Below are positions 47,159 through 56,682 of a stretch of DNA of 64,000 nucleotides, one piece after another. The stretch comes from CAZKUR01 sp964556005 (lineage in GTDB: Bacteria > Bacteroidota > Ignavibacteria > Ignavibacteriales > Ignavibacteriaceae), in the NCBI GenBank assembly GCA_964556005.1, contig CAZKUR010000010.1, positions 8,646 through 72,645 of the forward strand. Reading direction: 5' to 3'. Numbering within the stretch: position 1 is the stretch's first letter; each line of letters opens with the position of its first letter. The notes below the pieces were generated by a model. It had not been told where the DNA came from. It worked only from the letters and a program-made list of their open reading frames with translations, and did not search any database. The translations under genes were made by a program, and so were the position numbers.

Positions 47159-47196
47159 TATCTTTTATTGTCTTTTATTTTGAAGATGAGAATAAA

Positions 47197-49611
47197 ATGT
47201 TTCGAATTATACCAGAAGGACTTGCTTATAGCGAGCATGTTTTGTTAAAAAATGGAGAGGGGATTACGTTCAAACCGGCAACTCAAGATGACACATCTTT
47301 AGTTCAATCATTTATGAAAAGAATTTCTCCTGAGAGCTTAAGAATGCGCTTCATGGCGTCGATTTCTCTTATATCTGATCAAACCATTAAGGAACTTTGC
47401 AGCGGAGATTTTACGCAATCAGGCTCTCTCCTGGCAATCATAAATGAAGATGAAGAGAATAAAGTTGTTGCATTGGGAAATTATGTTGCGGTCGGAAATG
47501 GTCATTCTGCCGAAGTTGCATTTCTGGTTGAAGATAAGTACCAGGGAAAAGGTATTGGGACTCTGCTCCTCGAACGCCTTGCCGGTTTAGCTGCTGCAAA
47601 CGGATTTGTCGAACTGGAGGCTGAGGTCCTAAAAGATAATCAGCAAATGATAAATCTTTTTAAAAATTCCGGACTTGAAAAACATAGAGTTTGGGGTTCG
47701 GATACTGTGCATGTTGAATTGCCCGCTGACGGAGCAGCTGCATTGTGGGAGAGGACTGATCTACGTGAGCGGATTTCTGTTGGAAATTCTTTAATTCCTT
47801 TATTAAACCCAAAAGTGGTTGCTGTTGTCGGTGCATCAAGAAATCCATCGTCAATAGGAAATATAGTTTTTAAAAATATTTTAGCTGCTGAATTTAAAGG
47901 GACCGTATACCCGGTAAATCCGAATGCAAATTCCGTAAATGGAATTAAAGCCTACCCTGAAGTTAATCAAGTACCTGAAAAAATAGATCTCGCTATCATT
48001 GCCGTACCTGCCGAAAAGGTACAGAAAATTGCTGAAGATGTAATTAAAGCAGGAGCAAAAAGTATAGTAGTCGTATCTGCCGGATTTGCTGACGTAGGTG
48101 ATGAAGGGAAAGAACACCAGAAAAAACTTGTTGAGCTTGTTAGGGCGCACGGAGTTCGTCTTCTTGGGCCAAGCTGTCTTGGTTTAATGAATACCGATCC
48201 TGAAGTCCGGTTGAATGCAAGCCTTGCACCTAAAATAATGAAGCCCGGCAATGCAGGATTTTTTTCACATTCGGCTGCACTTGGAATTGTTATTCTTGAA
48301 TACGCAATGGAGAAAGGAATTGAGTTTACTACTTTTGTTTCAGCCGGAAACCGCGCTGATATTTCAGGCAACGATCTTCTCTCTTACTGGGAGGAAGATC
48401 CGAAGACTAAAATGGCTATCCTTTATCTTGAAACTTTCGGTAACCCTAGGAGGTTTGTAAGAATCGCAAGAAGAATGACTTATAAAAAACCGATTCTCTG
48501 TGTTAAAAGTGCAAGAAGCGTTGCAGGCCGTAAAGCTGCAGAGGCAAAAAGCGGGGGTTATTCAGGAGGCGAAAGAGAAGTCGGGGCGCTGTTTATGCAG
48601 ACGGGAATCATTCTCGCACCTTCTCTTGAAGATTTATTTGATGTTGCAATTGTACTTGCAAACCAGCCGCTGCCGAAAGGGAACCATGTAAGTGTAATTG
48701 CAAACTCCACAGGTGTAGCAACTCTGTTTGCCGATGCTTGTGAAATGAACAACCTATTAATAGAAGAAAATAATTTGGTTGATCTCGGCGCTTTTACTTC
48801 TGCAGATAATTATGAAAAAGCAATTAAAGAAATGCTCCTTAAGGAAAACGTCGACTCGCTTTTAGTTGGCTTCGCATGTGTCGGCCATTGCGATTCGGAA
48901 GCAGTGGCAAATGCAATTCGATCGGCAGTCCGGGAAGTAAGAGATGTTCACGGAATTGAAAAACCTGTTTTACTTTGTTTTATGGGTGCTGCCGGAACAA
49001 TTTCCTTGGTTGACGAAATTGAAGTGAGCAACAGCCACAGAAGGTTTCCAGCATTTCGATTTCCGGAAGCCGCGGTTAATGCACTTGGCCGGATTGTAAG
49101 ATATGTTGAATTTAAAAAGCAGCCTCTAGGAAAACTGATTTGGTACGAAGATGTCAAACCGGATAAAGCAAGAAACCTGATTCAAAAATTATTAGAAAAG
49201 AAAGAGACATCGGAGATTATCCAGGTTGATAAGATTTTGGCAAATCAGATCCTGGAAAATTTCGGGATACCTGTTACCGATATTGAATCACGTGTTAAAG
49301 ATCAAGTGAAAATAAAAGTCAGGCCGGATCAACTATTCGGCCCGGTGATTGAAGTTAAGCTTTCCGAATCTCAAAGAGTTACGAGAATTACACCGTTAAC
49401 GGATCGTGATCTCGAAAAAATTCTGGAAGATCTTCCTATTCAAATTAGTAAAGGCATCAGCCAGATACTTGGAAGAATTTCACAATTGATAGAAGAAATA
49501 CCCTGGCTTTGGGAATTGGAACTCCAGGTTGTTACAAGAGGAATACCACTTCTTGTTTCGGTAAATAAGATGGCTGTTAAGCCTGGCGGTGCTTTTAGAC
49601 CTTCTTATTAA
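47197..49611 (+). CDS. GNAT acetyltransferase fused to NDP-forming acyl-CoA synthetase-like domains (Pat-like)
   Basis: The 804-residue protein starts with a GNAT domain (~15-175; CoA-binding EDKYQGKGIGTLLLERL; acceptor-side HSAEVAFLV). A CoA-binding Rossmann domain follows (~205-310; VVAVVGASRNPSSIGNIVFK; GPSCLGLMN). Then come succinyl-CoA-ligase-like parts (~335-650) and a short, degenerate ATP-grasp-like end. Salmonella/E. coli Pat (YfiQ) has the same parts with GNAT last; here GNAT is first. The likely job is acetyl-CoA-dependent acetylation of Lys on Acs (45076). The His used by active NDP-forming synthetases was not checked with confidence; the ligase part may be sensory. Confidence 0.85.
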   Translation: MFRIIPEGLAYSEHVLLKNGEGITFKPATQDDTSLVQSFMKRISPESLRMRFMASISLISDQTIKELCSGDFTQSGSLLAIINEDEENKVVALGNYVAVGNGHSAEVAFLVEDKYQGKGIGTLLLERLAGLAAANGFVELEAEVLKDNQQMINLFKNSGLEKHRVWGSDTVHVELPADGAAALWERTDLRERISVGNSLIPLLNPKVVAVVGASRNPSSIGNIVFKNILAAEFKGTVYPVNPNANSVNGIKAYPEVNQVPEKIDLAIIAVPAEKVQKIAEDVIKAGAKSIVVVSAGFADVGDEGKEHQKKLVELVRAHGVRLLGPSCLGLMNTDPEVRLNASLAPKIMKPGNAGFFSHSAALGIVILEYAMEKGIEFTTFVSAGNRADISGNDLLSYWEEDPKTKMAILYLETFGNPRRFVRIARRMTYKKPILCVKSARSVAGRKAAEAKSGGYSGGEREVGALFMQTGIILAPSLEDLFDVAIVLANQPLPKGNHVSVIANSTGVATLFADACEMNNLLIEENNLVDLGAFTSADNYEKAIKEMLLKENVDSLLVGFACVGHCDSEAVANAIRSAVREVRDVHGIEKPVLLCFMGAAGTISLVDEIEVSNSHRRFPAFRFPEAAVNALGRIVRYVEFKKQPLGKLIWYEDVKPDKARNLIQKLLEKKETSEIIQVDKILANQILENFGIPVTDIESRVKDQVKIKVRPDQLFGPVIEVKLSESQRVTRITPLTDRDLEKILEDLPIQISKGISQILGRISQLIEEIPWLWELELQVVTRGIPLLVSVNKMAVKPGGAFRPSY

Positions 49612-49635
49612 AAACTAATTAATTGGAAAATAATT

Positions 49636-50265
49636 ATGTTAATAAAAGAAGTGATGCATCCCGATCCGGTTGCAATACCTGCTGATACAAAATTATCCGA
49701 AGCATATAAAATAATGCAAGATAAAGGAATCCGTCATCTGCCCGTTATCGAAAATTTCAAAATTGTAGGAATTGTTACAGATAGAGATTTGCGGCTGGCT
49801 ACAAGTAAATTAGCCGAACACCCATTCGATCCGCAAACCTCCGTAAATAATATAATGAGCCGGCCCGTTAAAACGACATCACCTGAAGACCCCATTGAAT
49901 CGGCAGCACAATTAATGCGTGAATTAAAGATTGGCTGTCTTCCTGTTGTAGAAGAAAACAGTCTAGTTGGAATTATAACCAATTCGGATTTGCTCGATGC
50001 TTTAATTTTGCTAACAGGTGTTCATCAACCATCAGGTAGATTGGATATTAGATTGCTTGATAAAACAGGTGAACTTGCAAGGCTTACAAAACTTTTAGCA
50101 GAAAAAAAAGTAAACATACATTCCATATTGACCTATCCTGAAAAAGACAGAAGTATAAGACTTGTACTAAGACTTGCTACAATGGAAATAAAAATAATAG
50201 CACAGACAATTTGTAATGCAGGTTTTGAAGTAATCTGGCCGCCGAATATAGCATGTGTCAAATAA
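49636..50265 (+). CDS. acuB: AcuB-like protein: two CBS domains plus ACT domain
   Basis: The 209-residue protein has CBS1 (~3-60: LIKEVMHPDPVAIPADTKLS; GIRHLPVIENFKIVGIVTDR). CBS2 is at ~76-130 (IMSRPVKTTSPEDPIESAA; IGCLPVVEENSLVGIITNSD). The ACT-like end is ~135-205 (RLDIRLLDKTGELARLTKLL). This is the AcuB architecture. CBS pairs bind AMP/ATP-type nucleotides and could report energy state to the acetylation switch. The gene overlaps the next one by 13 bases. Confidence 0.85.
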   Translation: MLIKEVMHPDPVAIPADTKLSEAYKIMQDKGIRHLPVIENFKIVGIVTDRDLRLATSKLAEHPFDPQTSVNNIMSRPVKTTSPEDPIESAAQLMRELKIGCLPVVEENSLVGIITNSDLLDALILLTGVHQPSGRLDIRLLDKTGELARLTKLLAEKKVNIHSILTYPEKDRSIRLVLRLATMEIKIIAQTICNAGFEVIWPPNIACVK

Positions 50266-51386
50266 TTTATCATCCCAGTTACAGTAAATACAATCTCGGA
50301 GAAAGTCACCCGTTCAATCCCATAAGAATTGAAATGGTTGTAGACCTTTTAACCGAATTAAATTATTGGAAAGAACCGATAAACCCTCAAATTGTTGTTC
50401 CGGAAGAATTATATTCAATTCATGATAAAAAATATGTCGATGAAGTTGAAGCGGTGAATAACGGAAAATTTATTGAAGATATCGAACAAATCGGTCTTGG
50501 AACAGTAGACGACCCGGTTGTGCCCGGGATGGCTGAAGGTGCAAGAATTCAATCTGGAGGAACACTTTTAGGTGCTGAATTATTAATTCAAAATAAAGCA
50601 AAAAAAGTTTTACAGTTTGGCGGCGGTTTTCATCATGCTCATAAAAATTTTGCTTCCGGTTTTTGCATCTATAATGATCTTGCTTTAGCAATAAAAAAAA
50701 TGATTGATGCCGGTCTGTATGTGTTATATCTCGACATCGACGTTCATCACGGCGATGGAGTTCAAGAAATTTTTTACTCCAACGAAAATGTTATGACACT
50801 TTCGATTCATGAATCCGGCGAATACTTGTTTCCCGGAACAGGATGGATACATGAGCTTGGAAAGGGGATGGGGCGATCTTTAAAATTAAATCTGCCTCTT
50901 GAACCTTTTACAGAAGGAGAATCTTATTTAGAAGTTTTTGAAGCAATCCTTGAACCTGCAATGAAATGGTTTAGACCCTATGCTCTTGTAGTTCAATCCG
51001 GTTCGGATGCGCACTTTTCCGATCCTTTAGCCGATTTAATGCTGACAACTCAAGACTATCAAAAAATTTTTAAGAAAATTATCGAGTTCTCAAATTTGTA
51101 TTCGAATGGGAGGGTGATATTTACATTCGGCGGAGGTTATACTCTTACGGCAGCACCAAGAATATGGAGCATCCTCTATATGCTGCTTTTTAATTTTGAA
51201 TTACCTGATGAACTTCCTCCCGGATGGATTTCTAAATGGGAGAAAAAGCTTAATAAAAAAATGCCGGTTAAACTTCATGATCCAAATCCTGCCTACGATC
51301 CAATTCCAAGAAAAGAAGAAATAACCAAACGCAACCGTGAACTTGTCAGAAGACTTTTAGACTCGGTTTCCGCCGACTGGCTTTAA
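50253..51386 (+). CDS. acuC: AcuC-like histone-deacetylase-family protein
   Basis: The 377-residue protein has the HDAC/AcuC fold marks: HAHKNFASGFCIYNDLALAI, the zinc-site motif YLDIDVHHGDGVQEIFY, FPGTGWIHELG, SGSDAHFSDPLADL and TFGGGYT. It removes acetyl groups from lysine and would reactivate Acs after acetylation by the Pat-like protein. Its start lies 13 bases inside the acuB-like gene, so the two are translationally coupled. B. subtilis has acuABC next to acsA in a related layout. Confidence 0.88.
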   Translation: MCQIIYHPSYSKYNLGESHPFNPIRIEMVVDLLTELNYWKEPINPQIVVPEELYSIHDKKYVDEVEAVNNGKFIEDIEQIGLGTVDDPVVPGMAEGARIQSGGTLLGAELLIQNKAKKVLQFGGGFHHAHKNFASGFCIYNDLALAIKKMIDAGLYVLYLDIDVHHGDGVQEIFYSNENVMTLSIHESGEYLFPGTGWIHELGKGMGRSLKLNLPLEPFTEGESYLEVFEAILEPAMKWFRPYALVVQSGSDAHFSDPLADLMLTTQDYQKIFKKIIEFSNLYSNGRVIFTFGGGYTLTAAPRIWSILYMLLFNFELPDELPPGWISKWEKKLNKKMPVKLHDPNPAYDPIPRKEEITKRNRELVRRLLDSVSADWL

Positions 51387-51586
51387 GAACCGTTTGTTTA
51401 GAATTGAATTGATTTCTTATTATGAATCATTCGTTTTAAATAAAAATCATTAATTATGTCATTAATAGCATCTTTTTGACGGCATATAATTTGAAAAAAG
51501 TTTATATCGAGCGTTCAAGTGAGGGCTCACAAGGATGCTCAAAAAACAATTTCAAATTTTCTGTATCATTAAAAAGAGCGGGTGCT

Positions 51587-52021
51587 ATGAGCTATTTAAA
51601 ACACAGTGCTCATGAATTCCTTTTAAGAGGGAATAACAAAGTTTTATTGGGAGAATATAAAGAAGCAATTTTTGAATTTACAAAAGCCATTATGGCCGAT
51701 CCGGATCTTCCGCATTCTTTTACTTGCCGGGGTGCCGCAAAACTCGAGATAAGAGATTATGAAGGATCTATATCTGATTGTAGAGAAGCATTAAAGCTTC
51801 ATTACAAAATGGACCTGGAGACAGAAGGTACAATTGATATTAATAGCTCCGGTGATAAAAATTCACAAATAAATCCTGTTTATTCAAGATTATATTTAAT
51901 CATGGGAATCTCTAAAATGTTATCCGGCAATAAGGAGGATGGGATGCTCGATTTGAACTGTGCACGACTATTAGGGCACAATGATGCTGTTGATATTATG
52001 AAAACTTATCAAAACATTTAG
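51587..52021 (+). CDS. Small TPR-repeat protein
   Basis: The frame opens at TTG 51476, but the first 37 residues there are not repeat-like, while ATG 51587 begins directly with a helical repeat: SYLKHSAHEFLLRGNNKVLL, EYKEAIFEFTKAIMADPDLP, HSFTCRGAAKLEIRDYEGSI. That is two to three TPR units in 144 residues. A C-terminal helix pair follows (LYLIMGISKMLSGNKEDGML). It lacks a signal peptide. It lies 200 bases after the acuC-like gene; a link with the acetate genes is not evident. Confidence 0.6.
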   Translation: MSYLKHSAHEFLLRGNNKVLLGEYKEAIFEFTKAIMADPDLPHSFTCRGAAKLEIRDYEGSISDCREALKLHYKMDLETEGTIDINSSGDKNSQINPVYSRLYLIMGISKMLSGNKEDGMLDLNCARLLGHNDAVDIMKTYQNI

Positions 52022-52216
52022 AGTATTTTTCTCTTACTTCTTAATTATGGGATTGGCTGTTTTTCCATTTCTTACATGTGCGAAATAATAATATTTCACT
52101 GTTAAAAACGGTCAAATTTCTCAAAATTATTTTGGTACAACGCTTGCCTGCTAATTTTCAAGTATAAAATACCTGTAATCACAAATTAATATTCTTATAC
52201 TAAAAAGGAGAATAAA

Positions 52217-52348
52217 ATGCTCTTAATAAAGAAATTTAAGGATTGGATTATTGATTATAACAGCCTTCTTTTCCTCCTTTTCGTTGCTTTCGGTTGGTTT
52301 TTCTTATATATAATTTACGTACTCTTTGCAGTCCTCTTTTTTCATTAA
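52217..52348 (+). CDS. 43-residue single-helix membrane peptide
   Basis: A short ORF with a strong AAAGGAG site 6 bases before ATG 52217 encodes MLLIKKFKDWIIDYNS, then about 27 hydrophobic residues (LLFLLFVAFGWFFLYIIYVL...) to TAA. The basic, amphipathic head and single membrane helix are coherent, and the ribosome binding site is better than those of many longer genes here. No family is recognised. It lies 200 bases upstream of tRNA-Ala. Confidence 0.6.
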   Translation: MLLIKKFKDWIIDYNSLLFLLFVAFGWFFLYIIYVLFAVLFFH

Positions 52349-52549
52349 AAAATAGATTACTTATCTCTTGTAAATAAAGCGTAATGGCGGTAGTTTATTC
52401 CGGTGAAATTTTAAATCACCAGGTTAATTTATTGAAAACTTATTAGTATTTAGAAACATAGTATCCCTTCCATTTTCGTTTTTCTCAAAAAAAAAGTTAT
52501 TTTAGCAATAGTTAATAAATTAAATTAGCCGAAGGAATTTAATTACAAA

Positions 52550-52622
52550 GGGGCTATAGCTCAGTCGGGAGAGCGTCTCGTTCGCAACGAGAAGGTCACC
52601 GGTTCGAACCCGGTTAGCTCCA
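52550..52622 (+). tRNA. tRNA-Ala, anticodon CGC
   Basis: It folds as a normal 73-base tRNA. The acceptor GGGGCTA pairs with TAGCTCC through a G3-U70 wobble, the alanine identity element. The D arm (GCTC...GAGC), the anticodon loop TTCGCAA (anticodon CGC) and the T arm CCGG-TTCGAAC-CCGG are all present. The discriminator base is A; CCA is not encoded. Confidence 0.93.
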
Positions 52623-52745
52623 CACAACTCGATGCAGTAGCCATATTGTAATATTAAAATTTATGCAATATAGATTTGCAAATACCAAAACAAAATCTTT
52701 CATCAAAATTCCTGCAATAATTAAAATAACGGCCTGCTTATTCTA

Positions 52746-54098
52746 ATGAATTTATTGCCCGCCAGGAATTATTCAAAGAATATATTAAGAGTTGCACTTC
52801 CGGCGATTGCCGGGTTATCAACTCAAATGGTCGTTTCTTTAGTTGATTCGGCAATGGTCGGCCGGCTTGATGAAGCAACTTATGCCCTGGCTGCCATGGG
52901 GCTCGGTGTGCTGGCTACCTGGGCATTAATCAGTTTTTTTTCGAGTTTGGCTACAGGTACACATGTAATTGTCGCGAGGAAATTCGGCGAAAAAGATTAT
53001 ACTACCTGCGGCATCGCCCTTAACAACTCATTGATTATGGCTTTTTGCATTGGAATAGTTGTTGCGTTGTTCGGAATTCTTGCCGCAAGACCTGCCGCAG
53101 ATTTATTTGCTGCAGATCCTATCGTTGGTAAATTAGCAGGCGATTATATCTTTTACAGGTTCTTAGGAATACCTTTTTTCCTGCTTTCGGTTTCATATAG
53201 AGGATTCTTTTTCGGAATCAGTAAAACGAAAATTTTTATGTTCTCAGGTGTTTTAACAAACCTGCTAAATATTATTTTTAATTATGTCTTAATTTACGGT
53301 GCATTCGGGATGCCGAGAATGGGATTAGCAGGAGCCGGATTAGGCTCATCGCTGGCGACTCTCTCCGATGTAGTGTTTTATTTGATAATAATTTTGCTCC
53401 CTTCCTACAGGCGTAAATTTCAAAATTTCAAACACTTCAAAATCAATAGAGGAATCATCAAAAATATTTATAAAATTTCACTTCCGGTTTCTCTTCAAAA
53501 TGTTTTTATACTTATCGGTTTTTTGATTTTTGTAATAATCACAGGTATTATCGGAACAAAACAACAAGCTGCAACTCAGGCAGTTATAAGTACATTATTC
53601 ATTTCATTTCTGCCGTGCTTTGGGTTTGGTATTGCAGTTCAAACTTTAGTCGGGAATAACCTCGGTTCAAGGAAATTTGACTTAGCACGAGCTTACGGAT
53701 TCGAGACCGCAAAGATTGCAACTATTTATACTCTAATACTTGGCGCTATATTTCTCTTAATTCCTCAATATGTTTTATTAATAATCACAAACGATAAATC
53801 AATTATTGCAACAGCAGTACCGGCGCTTAGAGTTGCCGGATTCGCACAAATATTTTATGCAGTTGGTGTTGTACTTGCTAATGCGCTGCAGGCTTCCGGG
53901 AAGACTTTATTCGTTATGAAATCAGAGGTTATAACTAATTTATTAATTTTTGTACCTCTTGCCTATCTAATGGGCGTGATCCTTAAAGGCGGACTTGTAT
54001 GGGCCTGGGTTGCTTTACCGGTTTATATAGTAATATATTCTTTTACTATTTTTAGAAAATTTCAAACCAGCGATCTTTCGAAAGTAACTAAAGTGTGA
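52746..54098 (+). CDS. MATE-family efflux transporter
   Basis: The 450-residue membrane protein has twelve helices in two related halves. MATE marks include IAGLSTQMVVSLVDSAMVGR near the start, ATGTHVIVARKFGEKDY, LAGAGLGSSLATL and, in the second half, GFGIAVQTLVGNNLGSRKFD. Family members pump out cationic drugs with Na+ or H+. It lies alone behind the tRNA; ATG 52746 lacks a strong ribosome binding site. Confidence 0.9.
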   Translation: MNLLPARNYSKNILRVALPAIAGLSTQMVVSLVDSAMVGRLDEATYALAAMGLGVLATWALISFFSSLATGTHVIVARKFGEKDYTTCGIALNNSLIMAFCIGIVVALFGILAARPAADLFAADPIVGKLAGDYIFYRFLGIPFFLLSVSYRGFFFGISKTKIFMFSGVLTNLLNIIFNYVLIYGAFGMPRMGLAGAGLGSSLATLSDVVFYLIIILLPSYRRKFQNFKHFKINRGIIKNIYKISLPVSLQNVFILIGFLIFVIITGIIGTKQQAATQAVISTLFISFLPCFGFGIAVQTLVGNNLGSRKFDLARAYGFETAKIATIYTLILGAIFLLIPQYVLLIITNDKSIIATAVPALRVAGFAQIFYAVGVVLANALQASGKTLFVMKSEVITNLLIFVPLAYLMGVILKGGLVWAWVALPVYIVIYSFTIFRKFQTSDLSKVTKV

Positions 54099-54354
54099 AT
54101 TTTTTAGGTAAAAAGTCAAAATCTGCCGTTTTCGCATGATTATTTTAAATAGCGTTTTATGACAATTATTTAATTAAAATCATAAGATAAACTGGATTTT
54201 CATCAGATTTTCTCATATAATCGTGCTATAATTTATCAATTTTATCGCAAGGAGCTTTGGGAATTTATAATTTTTTGTTCTTAATTTATAATAGAATGCA
54301 TTGAATGTTTTTAATTCTATTGATATTTTAAGCATCGGAAAATCTAATTTAAGT

Positions 54355-54753
54355 ATGAAAAATTCCAAAAAATTAATTTTATTCGTATTGCTCTTTATCT
54401 CGACGATATCTGCAGGGGCAATGATCCAATTTTTTAATGCGCGCAGCGAAGGGGAAAGCGTAAGATTGGAATGGCAGACAGGTAAGGAAGTTAACCTTCA
54501 GAAATTTGTTATCGAAAGAAAAACTCCTCAATCTGCTTTCATAGAAATAAATACGGTTCAACCAAAAGGTGATAATTCATATTATACTTATCTTGACGAA
54601 TCAGTTTACAAAATAACCAGCACGGTATATATTTATAGATTAGAGATTGTTGATAATAATAACCAGGTTACCTACACGAACGAAGTTTCCGTCTCACCGA
54701 ATATTTCCGGTATTAAAAGAACGTGGGGAAGTATTAAAGCTATGTTTCGCTGA
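54355..54753 (+). CDS. Small secreted protein with W-x-T-x-x-E beta-sandwich module
   Basis: TTG 54301 opens the frame, but ATG 54355 gives a proper signal peptide (MKNSKKLILFVLLFISTISA); 132 residues. The body reads FFNARSEGESVRLEWQTGKE, VNLQKFVIERKTP, TYLDESVYK and YRLEIVDNNNQVTYTNEVSV. This is the Fn3-like module seen near the end of many secreted Bacteroidota/Ignavibacteria proteins (V-x-L-x-W-x-T-x-x-E...F-x-I-E-R). Here it stands alone, without the C-terminal sorting domain. Confidence 0.65.
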   Translation: MKNSKKLILFVLLFISTISAGAMIQFFNARSEGESVRLEWQTGKEVNLQKFVIERKTPQSAFIEINTVQPKGDNSYYTYLDESVYKITSTVYIYRLEIVDNNNQVTYTNEVSVSPNISGIKRTWGSIKAMFR

Positions 54754-54859
54754 TTTCCTTTCGATTGAATTTGTATTCGCTTACATTTGCACTGAATTTA
54801 TATTCCATTCCATATTATCTTTAGTTTCAAGATCTATTAATTTCTGATAAATAATATTA

Positions 54860-56116
54860 ATGCGTTATCTGAGAACAGTATTTATTTTACTATTGTCTTT
54901 TATTCTATTCGGTTGTTCCAGTTCCAGGAAATTTTATGAAGAGAATACACTCCTTTTATCAAAGCCTGCAAATATTAGACTGCTTTTAGTTGAGCAATCC
55001 AGCGATCTTACTTTCCCGGTTGATAATTCCATACTTCTTTATGACCGCGATAAAATTATTGCGATTGTCGAACCCGGAAATTATTTGCATTTCCGAAAAG
55101 ACGGCAGTACAGTTGCGCTTTCTATAAAAGATAAAACTTTTTACGCTGAATTTTTTCAAATAAAATCAAAAGATGAAAATTCATTCATAAATTTTAACGG
55201 TAAAAATTTCAAAGGAAAGATAAAATTTTTTATTGCCGGTGGTTACATACGTGCAGTTAACATACTGCCTCTTGAAGAATATTTAAAGGGAGTAGTACCT
55301 GCGGAAATCCCGGTGAAAAACGGCAACAGTTTTTATCAAGCGATTAAAGCGTTTGCAATTTGCGCACGCTCTTATACGATTATGAAAATGCAGCTAAGTA
55401 ATCCGGTTTACGATGTTTATACAGATGTTAGGGACCAGGTTTACGGCGGCGCCGATTATGAAAATCCAATTTCCAATAGAGCGATTGAAGAAACCAAAGG
55501 TTTAATTTTAAAATACGACGGCAAACCCGCAACGGTATTTTACAGTTCTACATGTGGAGGCCATACTGAAAATTCTTCAAATGTTTTTAACGGTGATGAC
55601 TTGCCTTACATGCAAGGTGTGGTTGACGGCGATCCATCATTTTGTACGATTTCTCCGAAGTACAACTGGCAGGAAACTTTTAACGAATCAACTATAATCA
55701 ACAGGTTATTTTCATCGGGATATCTTTCTGACACTAATTTTGTTTTAGACAGCATTTATGTACTGGATAGATTTGATTCAGGCAGGGTTGATCACCTTGT
55801 TTTTACCATGCATCAGTTAACGGACGGTTCCGGAATTATCGGAGGTTCCGGCAGTACTGTAATGCTTACAGGTAATAATATCAGGTATGTTTTAAAAACC
55901 CCGGATGGACAAAAAATTTTAGAGAGTACTTTATTCAACATAAATTTTGAAAAGAATAAACATGAAGTAATTCTAAACGGAAAAGGTTACGGGCATGGCG
56001 TTGGTTTATGCGAATGGGGTGCAATAGGAATGGCCAAACAAGGTTACGATTATAAAAAAATATTATATCACTATTTCCCCGGTACAAGCATTTCAAGATA
56101 TTATGATGTATACTAA
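54860..56116 (+). CDS. SpoIID/LytB-domain lipoprotein
   Basis: The 418-residue protein has a lipobox ILFGC (Cys 19). The SpoIID signature is clear: LPLEEYLKGVVPAEIPVKNG, IKAFAICARSYTIMKM, YDVYTDVRDQVYGGADYENP, FYSSTCGGHTENSSNVF and a C-terminal GKGYGHGVGLCEWGAIGMAK. SpoIID proteins are lytic transglycosylases that act on stripped (amidase-treated) peptidoglycan; this one would act in the periplasm in cell wall turnover. The maf gene overlaps its end by 14 bases. Confidence 0.9.
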   Translation: MRYLRTVFILLLSFILFGCSSSRKFYEENTLLLSKPANIRLLLVEQSSDLTFPVDNSILLYDRDKIIAIVEPGNYLHFRKDGSTVALSIKDKTFYAEFFQIKSKDENSFINFNGKNFKGKIKFFIAGGYIRAVNILPLEEYLKGVVPAEIPVKNGNSFYQAIKAFAICARSYTIMKMQLSNPVYDVYTDVRDQVYGGADYENPISNRAIEETKGLILKYDGKPATVFYSSTCGGHTENSSNVFNGDDLPYMQGVVDGDPSFCTISPKYNWQETFNESTIINRLFSSGYLSDTNFVLDSIYVLDRFDSGRVDHLVFTMHQLTDGSGIIGGSGSTVMLTGNNIRYVLKTPDGQKILESTLFNINFEKNKHEVILNGKGYGHGVGLCEWGAIGMAKQGYDYKKILYHYFPGTSISRYYDVY

Positions 56117-56681
56117 TCTTCCGATATATCTAGCTTCAAGATCTCCCCGGAGAAAAAAATTATTGTTGCAGCTTAATTTAAAGTTTAAAAGCATCGAACT
56201 TGATTTCGAGGAAAAATTTATTGATCATCAGTCTCCTGTTAGAACAGTAAAAAAATTATCGCTTGAAAAATTAGACAAAGCAAAAAAAATAATTCATAAT
56301 GGGATAATTATTACCGCTGATACTATAGTCGTTTTAAATAAGGAAATAATCGGCAAACCCAAAAATGAAGCCGATGCAGTCAGAATATTAAAAATGCTGA
56401 GCGGTCAAACTCATACAGTTTATACAGGCTTTTCGGTTTTTAATTCGATCACCGGAAAACTTATTACTAATTATGAAAAAACAGCAGTTACTTTCCGGGA
56501 ATTATCTCTGAAAGAAATAAGAGAATATGTAAAAACAGGCAGCCCGATGGATAAAGCAGGCGCTTACGGAATACAGGATGATTTCGGTGCGGTTTTTATA
56601 GAAAAAATAAACGGCTGTTATTATAATGTAGTCGGCCTTCCGCTCACAAAGCTCTATTTATCTCTAAAGGAAATAATATAA
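56103..56681 (+). CDS. maf: Maf-like nucleotide pyrophosphatase
   Basis: The 192-residue protein has the Maf marks YLASRSPRRKKLLLQL at the N-terminus, GIIITADTIVVLNKEIIGKP, GQTHTVYTGFSV and GSPMDKAGAYGIQDD. Maf proteins hydrolyse non-canonical or pyrimidine NTPs to prevent their use, and were first linked to septum formation. It starts inside the end of the SpoIID gene, suggesting one cell-envelope/division operon. Confidence 0.9.
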   Translation: MMYTNLPIYLASRSPRRKKLLLQLNLKFKSIELDFEEKFIDHQSPVRTVKKLSLEKLDKAKKIIHNGIIITADTIVVLNKEIIGKPKNEADAVRILKMLSGQTHTVYTGFSVFNSITGKLITNYEKTAVTFRELSLKEIREYVKTGSPMDKAGAYGIQDDFGAVFIEKINGCYYNVVGLPLTKLYLSLKEII

Positions 56682-56682
56682 A

